Origin: Neospora caninum Liverpool
Lineage: Eukaryota; Apicomplexa; Conoidasida; Eucoccidiorida; Sarcocystidae
NCBI RefSeq assembly: GCF_000208865.1
Contig: NC_018397.1
Span: forward strand, 62,001-126,000
Length of the DNA stretch: 64,000 nt
Direction of reading: 5' to 3'
The notes below the pieces were generated by a model. It saw only the letters and a list, made by a program, of their open reading frames with translations. It made no database searches and was not told the origin of the DNA. A program made the translations under genes and the position numbers. Shown here piece by piece: positions 1 to 10,500 of the stretch (position 1 is its first letter; each line of letters starts with the position of its first letter).

Positions 1-1560
1 GGTCTCGAACCAGCCTTAGACAACTGTAGCATTTTAAAGTAACTCTATCTATTACTGTCTAATCCGGTACCAACCGCGTGAACAACGAATTGATGATGCC
101 ATCGCTCAGGGGGATGCAATTTACCTTTCCACCCATATTTTTATCAGTGACAACTCTGGAAAAAGTTTATCGTTCCTCTCAGCCACGGCAATGTGCGCTG
201 CACAGAGAATGAATTAACCACCACAAATCCGTGCTTAGAGCATAACCGATGCGGAATAACCTTAATGTCGTAGGATATTGAAATCAACACTTTTACCTGT
301 GAACCGGTCGCCTGGTGTGGAGTTACCTGGGTATAAAAGTTCCATCAAACCGAAACCCGCTTGTAAGAAGACTAATCCAATTAAGTATAATAAACCCGCT
401 CTCGACGAGGGACCCGAGCGACTGCGAACCAGGACGATCTCTATACTATCAAGGGCTCATTTTGTGTGATTTCCTCTTTTTTCTGGTCGTTAAAAATATG
501 TGGAGCTCGTGTGTCGGAACCGTAGAGAGTTTTTTAATAGAGTGGCATATTTGCAAATATGGAGCTGGTCCTTCAGAACGGCGTCACGAAGTGGTGCCGG
601 GGAGATTGAGTATGTTCAAAATCTGCCATTTCTTTTGCCAGTCCCCAAAAATGTGCATGTGCCACGGGGGGCCCCAAGGGATTGTTTGACTGAGACTCTG
701 GGGCTGTGCATGTGCCTACACTAGACTTTCCCTCACGATGCAGCAAAATACGATGCCGTTATCCGCGTTCACAGGAAGCGGTCGACAACTGACGGTGGCA
801 GAAAACATGTCTGGCAGAAGGGACGTCCCCTATTGCTGGCATGTCACCACATTTGAGGCCCACTGCGCAGTGCAAGGCCACACGAGATTCGATCAAGCCC
901 CTAAAAAGACGTGTGCAACTTTGTTGTATGCAGGTAGTGAGAAGATAACCCATTGATATTGTCCGTAGTCACCAGTGGAACCCGGTCTCTAGTGAGCCTT
1001 TTCTGCCTGGAGGTACAGCTCCATTGCCATTCTGGTGGATACTTCCAACTTTACACTCATGGGGTCTACCCCCGAACGTCGCTTTTCAAAGAATGGTTCA
1101 CCCTGCGTGTGTCGATTTTGGCTGGGACACGACACACTACAGCCCAAACTTACGCATGCACACCAAATGGGGAGGGCTGGGCCGTTCCCAGAGCCTGCAA
1201 GTTGCGAGTAGGTGGTAATGCCCGGAAAGGCTGAATATCGAATCTACGGCCCCTCCAATTTTCCTTCGCTGTGTCATCCGGTCTCTCAAGCTGGTTTCAA
1301 AGCACCAAACTTTCGTAGGGCACAAACGAATCTAATATTCACTTGTCATCTGGAGGAAGGGTTCAACTGGAAGGCAAGGATTCACGTTCGGAGAGTTGAG
1401 ATCCAAAAAAAAGCGACACAGTCGTAACACAATTCCTACGTGGAAGTACGGCAGCTTAGTGTCCAGGAAACCCGTCACAGTTGAGCTCTTCACCAACGGG
1501 CGGGGCACGTGGGTGTCGCTGCCTTTGCATTTCGTGAGAACCGCTGGCAGTTTGCTCACG
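1..1560. other. No recognisable gene
   Basis: Only short overlapping ORFs in several frames occur here, none with a family motif or splice-linked partner. It probably holds the upstream region or an unseen 5' exon of the + strand gene that opens at 1561. Confidence 0.5.
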
Positions 1561-4500
1561 ATGCAGGCCTACTACGGAGTGCCTTCCGCCACACAAATGA
1601 GCGGCTGTTTACCTCGCTCGGGTCGCGTCTGCAATGGTGTAGGAAACTGTACGTTCGGGAGAAGAGAGGCGCGTGCAACGACGCCTGCTGTTCGTTCCCG
1701 ATCTGTGAAGTCGGCCAGTGCGGAGAGTTCGTCAAGTACCATCAGTCGCCGTCAGCAGTCCCACTCGCCTCTCCCATGCAAACATAGGAATTCGTTTCCA
1801 CGCAGGTCACCACAAAAGAAGGACCGGAAAGATTTGCTTGTAGAGGTGTTAGACCGCATTTCTCTCCTCCTCGCGAAAGTAAATGGCTCTGACGGCGTCA
1901 GTAGCATTGGTGTGGATACCCCCGAAACATGTTCAGGGAAAGCACCAGCGCAAAAAGGAATGGTGCATTGTTCCAGCTGTTGTCCGAAACAAACAGTTAC
2001 CTGCGCTGCTCCACGTGTCAAGACTCGTGTAGTGTTAGACGTGTGTCAGAATTCAGCTCGGGCATCTTTGAGGCAGGACGAAGATTTCCATATGCAGCAA
2101 AAAAATTGTGGAGTTTCAGATCAAAGATCCAGTGAGGCTCCCGGCCCTGCAACGCCTCCGAGGGACTTTCCATCAGCTCCCTCGTCGTCGGCAGAAAGAA
2201 ACTCTACACTGCTGAGCCCGCAAAAAAATCGAATTATACCAAAAACCTGTCCGAACTGCGTTGCCGAGGGAGCCGCAAAAGCCGAGCAGGTAGCAACAGA
2301 CCAGGAGCGCAGCGTTGCCAGGGGCTCATCTCCTTGCCTCCATCGGCGGCCAGTCAGCAGCAGATCTCTACCGCAGCGCACAGCTCCTGATGATCTTGCT
2401 CGGGTCTCTTGGCTTGAAACTGGCCTCAAAAAAGTGTCGCAGAAGAACAAGATTCTACAGGACGAAAAAACCCAGTGAGTCATCAAACCGACAAGAGGTA
2501 GTACCCTTCAGCAATCATTCTACTCTGCTGTATGCGACGCCGCAGCCTCGAAAGATACGGCAACATAAAACGCCCTCTAGTTACCAGTAGAACAGAGAAC
2601 GCCAAACCCTTGCAATATCTCATTGGCAGATAGGAGCCAGGGTGCCAGATTAACCACATCTCGGGATCGTCGACTCCAGACCGATTCATCAGCATTGCTG
2701 CACATGTGGAGTGCTTCTGTGTTGACCCACCGACGTTTCGTTCTCGGAGACACACAGTATGTCTGAATACGGCTATTACCGTCTACATTTCAATCTCACC
2801 CGGGCACGCGGCCGGTGAGCATTGGGAGTTGTTTCCCCAGGACCATAGGCTGGCTTGGTTTTCTGTTTCATAATACTTCCTCATCCATCCACTTAACTGC
2901 GGTTAGTGCGTTGTTATCGTTCAGCCTTTTTCAAGCACTCCAGCTGGTACAGGCAGAAGCAGAGCAAACGAAAAGGCTTCTCGATGATTGCCGGGAGCAG
3001 CTGGCGGCGAGGGAAGATGCACTCAACAGAAAAGTCCTGTGTCAAGCCGCAGTCGCCAACCAACTTACAGCTTCTCCGTGCTGTGTACAGAAGAAAGTCA
3101 CCTGCTGTGATACAGCTGCATTGCGAAAAGCCGCCTTAGTAGGGAACAGGGCTCGTCACCAGGCGGCTATGCTTCAGGTGGCAACCCGGCAACTCGAAGA
3201 GGAAATTAGGAATCTGAAAAGACGAATGACGACTCTATCTACCAGACTGACACAGCAGAATACGGTCATTGCGGATCGAGAAGCTCAGCTTAAGAAGGCA
3301 GAGAAGCAGCTCAATCGGGAACGTCAAGTGTCCTCGCGGCTGCGCCGGTTCTATATGCAGACCTCACATCGAAACAAGCATTTGATGAGTGAAAACAACG
3401 CCTTAGAGGAGACGTTGCTGGATTTGGAACTAAAGCTGTGTCGGCCTCAAACGCTTTGGGCACTCGCGGATCGCGGCCCTCTCGCGCCCTCCCGTACGGG
3501 AAATTCGATCCACACGCAGAGTGGCAGCCAAAGAGAGCCAACGGCGGCAGATGCTCTTGCGCAAGCCTTGCTGAAAGAAAAAGAAGTGACTCAGCGTATG
3601 CAGGCAAACCTTGACAGGCACACGGAACGTTTACTCGTGGACATTGCCCGGAGATCTCACACCAAGTGCCCCATTGCTCAGCAGCGAGGATGTCGAGATG
3701 CAAGACCTAGCTCGGGAATAAGTGTTGAGGCAAACGTATCTGGTTTTCGAACTTATCAGTACAAGCGACCTTGGAAGTCTGCGTGTGTGGAATCAACTTC
3801 GAAGAGAGTTTCTCGTTCGTGTGATTCCGTGTGTCCATCCGCACGTTCTGATGGTGAAGACGGGCAGGGGCGCAAGTCGTGTCTAAAACGCGTTTTGACT
3901 AATCGCGCGCAAAAAGACAATAAGATGATGCAACCGTTAGATGGGCAGCACATCTGTCGTTCTTTCCGATCGCCATGTAACGCCACCAGACCTAGCAGGA
4001 GAAGCCCCAGCTGTGATAAAAAGAGCCCTTCGGGAGTGAATCCGCTGAAGAACAAGGCCCAGTTTACCCATCAGCTTTGCCGGGGTTGTGCGGCAGACGG
4101 TTGTGAACAGGATCAAGACGCCACAAACGATGAGATCCGCGTTTCAGGACGGGGTTGGCCCAGTTCGTGCGAAGGAAACTCACCTGGGACCAGCGAAGTT
4201 CAAGTATCGATTCGGACACCTCGGAATGTCATTCATGCTTGTGCTACAGTCTCACCCGCCAGCACGGCCGCGGTCCCTGTTGATGGGTGTTGTGAAGAGG
4301 AAGAGCTCAGCGAAGCTGACTGCCGGCAGAGCTGTGGTCCACCCTCTGCTCAGCCAGCCTGCATCCCCGACTCAAAGCCTCGTCAACGTTCACTTCCAAG
4401 AGAAAAATGTTGCAGTCGAGCACTTTCTCCCCTGGAAGATCCGAATCCGAATCATGGGGACTTCGCATTGGACGAAGCAAGGCCTTGCTGTGCTCTGTCG

Positions 4501-5631
4501 TTCGAGGAACTGCAACCCGTTTGTTCTCCTTTGACCTCCATCTCCAGCACCGGTAATGCGGCCTGCTCCGTTCCGACCCTGTTCCACGAAAGACGGCCAC
4601 ACGAGCCATGCACTCTCCCCTCAGACGACCCTTGCAGGTCTCTATCTGTGCACGCTCCTCGTCAACAACTACCTGCCTCTGATGGTCCCTCTGCCTCAAT
4701 GCAAACTTCTCGGCCGCCGAGCCCCGCAACACGCACGCCGTCCCCCAGACTTCGCGACAACTCCTCTCGAGGACAAAGGCTTCGGACTTCGTCTCCAGAA
4801 CCTGAGGGACAGAGAGAAAACCGAGCAGATGGCGACTCGACGGCAGGCCTAGGAGCGACACATCCGTGCGGTACCCGTTTTATGCGAACTCCAGTGTGGA
4901 ACACCGCCAGCCAAGATTCGCTGTTGCCTTCGTCGAAGACCCCCCCTTCGAGTTCACTATCTGAGGGCATGGGCTCTCACCAATACCACCCCCGGTCCGG
5001 CAATCCTCTGCTGTTCCCTCCCCGACTCGGCGCAAGGCTTCAAAGCAGCGATCTCGTGTCGAGCTGGAGCACGCCTGGCTCTTCATTGTCTTCAGTTGAT
5101 TCTTCAAGCGTGGAACGCGGATCCGGAGGCACAGATCTCCCCTGTGTTAGTGGAAGTTCTATTTCGTGCCTCGATGCTTGTCGGTGCTTCCAACAGACAC
5201 ATGACCACAGATGCTGCGGAGTTCCTGCAACAAGATCCTGCAGGCCTTGCGCTTGCGAGACTTCCAGTTGCCCGGCAACTGTAGCAGCGCTTGCAGCTCA
5301 TCGGATGGACCGACCACACAGAGGCACCTGTTTCCATAACTCATGTTGCTGCGGTTGCAGCCAGCTACGAAATAAGGGAGGTCCTGTCATTGGTAGCACG
5401 GCCTGGGGCTGTCACAGTTCCTCTGGCCAGGCTAGCTTTCCATCAGAGCCTTCGTCGTCTATCTGCGGTAACGATACCGCGGTACAATTGATGCCTTGTT
5501 CATGCCCCGTTCTGCTGTCGTGCCCGGCACCCAGTCAACGGTGTAGCAGAAAGGAGGGAAATGCCCTCGAGGGTTGTGTCTCCTGGGCACTGCCCCCCCA
5601 GGGGCAACTGTCGTTGGAGTCCGAAACTTAG
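1561..5631 (+). CDS. Coiled-coil protein with Cys-rich C-terminal tail (hypothetical)
   Basis: Two exons, 1561-2474 and 2925-5631, about 1206 aa. The donor CCCA|GTGAGT at 2474 interrupts the codon before an in-frame TGA. The acceptor TTCAG at 2924 restores phase and runs straight into a coiled coil. The open frame extends upstream of 1561 but has no ATG there, so 1561 is the first ATG. Residues about 308-480 are heptad-like, rich in Glu, Lys, Arg and Gln with Leu spacing. After that the protein is Ser/Pro/Arg-rich and low in complexity. From about residue 1052 to 1177 (nt 5167-5540) cysteines are extremely dense, with CC, CxC and CCC clusters. No signal peptide or membrane helix was seen. I do not recognise the family. 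A scaffold or cytoskeleton-associated protein with an acylated or metal-binding tail would fit, but this is inference only. A further 5' exon is possible. Confidence 0.65.
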
Positions 5632-6489
5632 ACACTGTCGTTTCCCTTTCTTCGTATGTGGCTTAAGCGTCCTTTTCAGTCTCCCATGAGGGAAAGTGGA
5701 CTCTTCCTCCGTCCAGGGATCGTTAAAAGGCCTGCGTCGGGGTTCGTAGCAACGGCAGACGCGTCGGACACCTGGCTGTATTGGTTGTACACAGGTAAAA
5801 CACTGCAACCGACTATAAAACCTTCAGAGTGGTGGTGATGCCACTCAGTTCCTATTGTAGCACGGCTAACGAAAGGCGACACGGTTCAGCAGACGACCTC
5901 TGGGTGACATATACCCTCCGTGAGTTGCTTAGTGAACTCTCCACCGCCAGTGACTCGGGTGTAAAGCGGCTTGATTGTCTCGATCCATGCTTGTGGAGCA
6001 CAAGTGAAACACAGCGTAACACTTTTTGTATCCATTCGCCACTGAGAGGTAATGACACTCCTACAACACAGAAGTTTCAATCCGCACCATATGAGCTGAA
6101 AGAAACGCCATGTCAGATCGAGGGAGCTTGCCCGCTCCCTAATTTTTGTTTTGATACTGTGGCGCTCGTAGACTGAGCAGCAGCATTATTGTTACGCTCG
6201 AGCAAGCACAGAAATCCATGTCGGCAAAACAGTGACAGGCCATGTTGGAAAGCCCGCAATACAAACAATTTGCCCCTATTTGTGTTAGGTACCACTGGAC
6301 ACAGTGGGCCCTTCAGCTGCAAGTTCGACAGTGTATGCTCTTGGGCACCTCCGTAACGGACGGAATCAACGTTGTTCAAAAACCAACAAGTCCAGTTTGC
6401 ACATTTGTCTTGAAAAGACAGAACATGACAGCGAAGCTGACTCGTATCTGGAATGTGGCGTTCGCAGAAGATGAGCTAGTGACAAGACA
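5632..6489. other. Intergenic, nothing recognised
   Basis: Region between the + strand coiled-coil gene and the - strand exon at 6490. It probably contains convergent 3' untranslated sequence. No coding or RNA signal was seen. Confidence 0.5.
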
Positions 6490-7111
6490 CTACGTAGGCC
6501 CGACCTTATAGTTACGAGCGTCATTCTGGAGTGCAAAGATTTTTCTTCGTCGCTCCTCTTTTTCCTCCCGCCGCTTCTGGCCCCTCTGCCTCTTATAGAT
6601 GGCCAACGCGATCTTTTTGCTTTTTATTGCATCTCCGTGTTTCTTTTCATGCAGCAGCCTTCGCTCATGCACGCTCAGAAACGGGGCCTGTGCAAAGGAC
6701 AAAGTACCCGTAATTTGTCTCGCTTTCTCGATTGCGCCTTTGCTTCCATGATCCAGCATTAAGGCAGTTGCGTTGCTGCCTCCCACGTCTTTGAGTGTTC
6801 CTCTGTTTACTCCGTTCTCGCCTGTGGCGTGCCATACCCCCTTCTTCCCCTCGACAAGTGTAGAAGCCGAATTTCCATTGTCAGTCATCAACATTGTCAC
6901 ATGGTCTCGCCTGCTCTCCTCTGTTGTTTGCTGCAAGTTTCTCGCAAACTTTCTCTCGTTTTCAAAGGCCAAGCCTGCTGGAACAGCGGATTCTTCTGAG
7001 AAGAGCTTCCTCCCTAGGGCTTCATCTTGAAGGCCGCGCGATGCAGCGCGCGAGGCCCAGCGTTCAAGGTCGTCTCCCTCCAATGGGGACTCGGCCCGTT
7101 CCAGAGCGCAC
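6490..7111 (-). CDS. Orphan exon encoding a basic, Lys/Arg-rich C-terminus (hypothetical, partial)
   Basis: An open frame of about 207 codons ends in a stop at 6490. In-frame ATGs occur only about half-way through, but a strong acceptor (pyrimidine tract then CTCAG, exon start at 7111) suggests a terminal exon. The visible protein has a mixed-charge, Ser/Thr-poor first part. It ends with a helical basic stretch containing HEKKHGDAIKSKKIALAIYK and then a run of Lys, Arg and Glu (RREEKEERRRK) before ALQNDARNYK. This tail weakly recalls the basic helical HSA/post-HSA segments of SNF2-type remodellers, but nothing helicase-like follows. The upstream exon is not identified. The RAP gene stop at 7568 lies only about 460 bp away, so the missing 5' part must be small or shared. 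It could also be a gene remnant. Confidence 0.35.
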
Positions 7112-7318
7112 CTGAGAGCAGACAGGACAGAAAGCTCCCCTTCATTACATTCGGGGGCCCTGTGATGCAATGAGATACCTCTCTGCTTACACCCACGCAC
7201 GCGTGCCAGGGTGAAGACCTAAGTAAATTGTATAGTTAACACGATCTGGATATGTGATGGCCACATACACACCGACAATAGAACCCATTTCCTACCTCTT
7301 GCTCACCCAAAGGCCTGA

Positions 7319-7341
7319 ATATATATATATATATATATATT
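7319..7341. repeat. AT dinucleotide microsatellite
   Basis: Uninterrupted AT run of about 11 units in the spacer between the RAP gene 3' end and the orphan - strand exon. Confidence 0.9.
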
Positions 7342-7567
7342 TGCGCAAGTAATGCAGAAGCGCTAAACATAAGTAGACCTCTACACACATTCACAAGAAT
7401 GTCAAATGACATCCACGTGTGCGTGGGCATCTTAGCTCCTGCTAACTACAGACATAACGTCACTGGATTCGTAATTTGGAACTCGCAATCAAGCTCTAAC
7501 AACATGCATTGCAACAACGCTGCGCTGCTAGGGCGATTTTCATGCGGCACACAAATCCTCTTTGAGC

Positions 7568-10500
7568 TCAAGCAGTGAGAACAACGCCTAACCTGAGATA
7601 GACTCGCCGAACATCCTCGGTATGAAGCTCTAACCAGTCAAAGTAGGGCACGTGGGCAATACGGAATCCTACAAAGTGCCAGGAAAGATACACACGCAGC
7701 CACATTATAGTCTTCTGTGGCGATCCGCTTCCTGGAGGAGTCAAGGGTGAAACTGTCCGCGATAATCCGAGCTTTGTGCTCCCTTGGTTCCTCAAGGCCA
7801 TAAGAAACGATCATGGAGGTCCACGAAGAGCATTTGCCACACATCACCAAGGCATCGTTTTTCGCTCGACTCTACCGCCTTTCACTCGGTCGCCGTCTCG
7901 CGCCCTTGATAAGAGAGCGGGGAATGTGGTTTGCTATGCGGGCCTTCTCAGCACAAGCAACAGAAAGCGACGGCGGTGCTGTCTCCCCCTGCCTCCATCG
8001 TCTTCTTACCCAGTCCGGTCAAAAGGCGATGTTTCAGCTTGCTCGCAGAAGTCCTGATATCCAGATTAACCACAAGAATGAAGAGTGCGGTTTTCCCATC
8101 AGCGGCCGTCTCCTATCAAGGGGACACTTAGGCACCCTGCTGTGTGTATGTCGTAGCCCCTCGTATCTGGCCGCGGTATCTCTACGGTGGTCTCCCGACA
8201 AGAGGGTCATCACTCATTCTCGAAAAAAAACGATCAGCGGTCGCTATATCAAAGACACCAGTATGATCTTCTTTGCCGGCATTGATCCTATCCGCCTTTG
8301 AATCAGCGCAGAACGCAGTGACCACCCAGTGTGCGTTCAGGCACTCCGTAGCAAGCGCTCAACACGCCTGTTTTATCTCCTACTCTGTTTTGTGTTTGCC
8401 TCTCTTTGCGACATTGGTTGTTCGTGCCTGCATCAAAAACTGTCTATTAAAGGGCCAGTGAAGTGTATGCTTTGTAGTTTGGGCGTTTGTACACACACCG
8501 TCCACTATGAAAACGCGTCGGAACATTCTTTCGCCATACGGCAGAGATGCCGAGTGAAGTTAGTTCTCCGATGGCGCCGCAGAACGGACAGCTCAGACGG
8601 CCTCTGGAGACAGTTTCTATCGTTTGTTCCCTCGCTCTTCCGCGTGCATTCTCGCGGCTTACCAATGGAAGGAGTCTCGATAAAAGTGCTGGGGGCCATC
8701 CACTTCGAGGACGACACCCTTGATGTCCAGCTCATGCTCTGCGCAGAAAACCGCGGACACAAGCCCAACCCACTGGCTTTCATTGATTCCTCTCTGCCTT
8801 CCCCTGTTTCTTCTTTTTACTCTTTTCCGTTTTTTACGCGCCAGAAACATCGTTCGAACGCAGATGAGCAGCGCACAGTGGATGATGCGAAAATGAGAGA
8901 AAGCCCAGACAAATGAAAGACGTATACCTCTCACACAATCACCAATTTGCGACCCCGTCAGATTCCCCTGCAGTGCAGATGAACAGAGGGGGCAAACTGT
9001 CCCGCGTCGACGAAAGACAGTTGATCTCATGAACACATCTCGAGCGCCCCGCCGGTCCTGCTCTTCAAGAGGATACACCCGAACTCTCACGTCGAGGCGG
9101 CATTGACGCCTTCGACTTGTGTATTCTTTTCTTTTCCAGGGCTCGAACCCCCGACGCAGGCGGACACAGCGGCACTTTGTGGTTCCCCTTTTCCCGACAA
9201 AACATGAATGCGCATCGGTGCACATGGGTGTGTGAATCTATCGATCTGTCGGCAGCCTGGGACAGAAATTGAGTCTATTGTTTCCCTCGCTTTCGATCTC
9301 GTCCCTAAAGCGCAAGACACGTACCGAAGGGATCGTCGATGTGGCGAAGAGGCCGTCGAAAGCCTGGAATGGATTTCCTCGCTTCCTCCTCCATCGCCAT
9401 CTGGGCCAAGTCTTCCTGGGTCACCGGCTTCACGAAATCCAGCGTGTATGGGCCGACTTGAACCTGGAGATGTGCCGCACACACGCGGGGGAAAGACGAA
9501 CATCGCAGAGGAGATGCACGAAAGAGTTTGTGCGACAAGTGACAACGCGAGAACGGTCCAGAGAACAGAACCACGCGACGGACGTAGAGGTACGCAGGAG
9601 ACAGACCAGCCCTCCGGGCGGAAGGTGGAAGCTCGAGAAACAGAGAGGAGCCTGCAGCGACTCCACGTTGCGTTTAGAGCGAACGAGACACGCGCAGGAC
9701 AGGACCATCGCGGTCGCTGGCGAAACAGGTAGCCTCGGCCCGCAAACGGAGAAAAACAACGGGGCGAAATCGGCGACGGAATCCGTTCAGGCGCTCGAAC
9801 AGACGCGCACAAGAAAATCGGACGCCGCGGCTGCCGAAGGAGCCTCGCTTGCGAACGGAGGTGAAAAAATGGGAAGAGGGAGAATAGAGCAGTGGCACGA
9901 AACCAAGAACGACTTCAAAGGGAACGCAAACACAAAGAGAAGGGAGAGATGGAACCGAAACAGAAGAAGCAAACGGAGGGGAAAGGAGGTCGAGAGCAGA
10001 ACGAAGAACCGCCCCGCGAACGCAAAAAGGCGACGCACCTCGGTGAAACAGTGGTAGCCGACCGTTCGCGCAGTCGAGGAGACTTCCCTCTGCAAACCCG
10101 ACACACACACTTCTTCGGGTTCCAAGTCGCAAGAGCGAATGCGAAGAAGCAGGTCGCGCGAGGCAGCCGAGAGCGTCTTGAAGGAGAAAGGGAGGTGGCC
10201 GACTCTGAAAACGGCGCAGGAAGGCACCAAAAAAGAAACGGAAAGGAAGACGAGCAGAATGAAGGTCGAGCGAAAGTATGGGCCCCGAGAGCGAAGGCGA
10301 GCCGAAAACGAGAGAACACAAAGTGGAACTGCCGACAACTGACAAATCCATGCCGCCCCATAGCACCTTCTCGGGGCTCGCTGTGCGTAGGTGTAAGCAT
10401 CTCTCTGCGAAGGCGGGTTGTGCTGCGGAAGGGCGAGAGCGTCCGGCTAGAGTGAGTGCTATTACTTTTTCCCCTGCGGGTCTCGCGGCGCTCACCTGCA

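Noticed and set aside
6490..7111. Calling the orphan exon an SNF2 remodeller
   Set aside because: Only a weak basic-helix resemblance was seen, and no ATPase motifs occur anywhere downstream on that strand.
9120..9200. tRNA-like T-arm on the minus strand (GGGGGTTCGAGCCCTG)
   Set aside because: The T-stem pairs, but no matching acceptor, D-arm or anticodon arm could be found at the proper spacing. It lies inside a RAP-gene intron.
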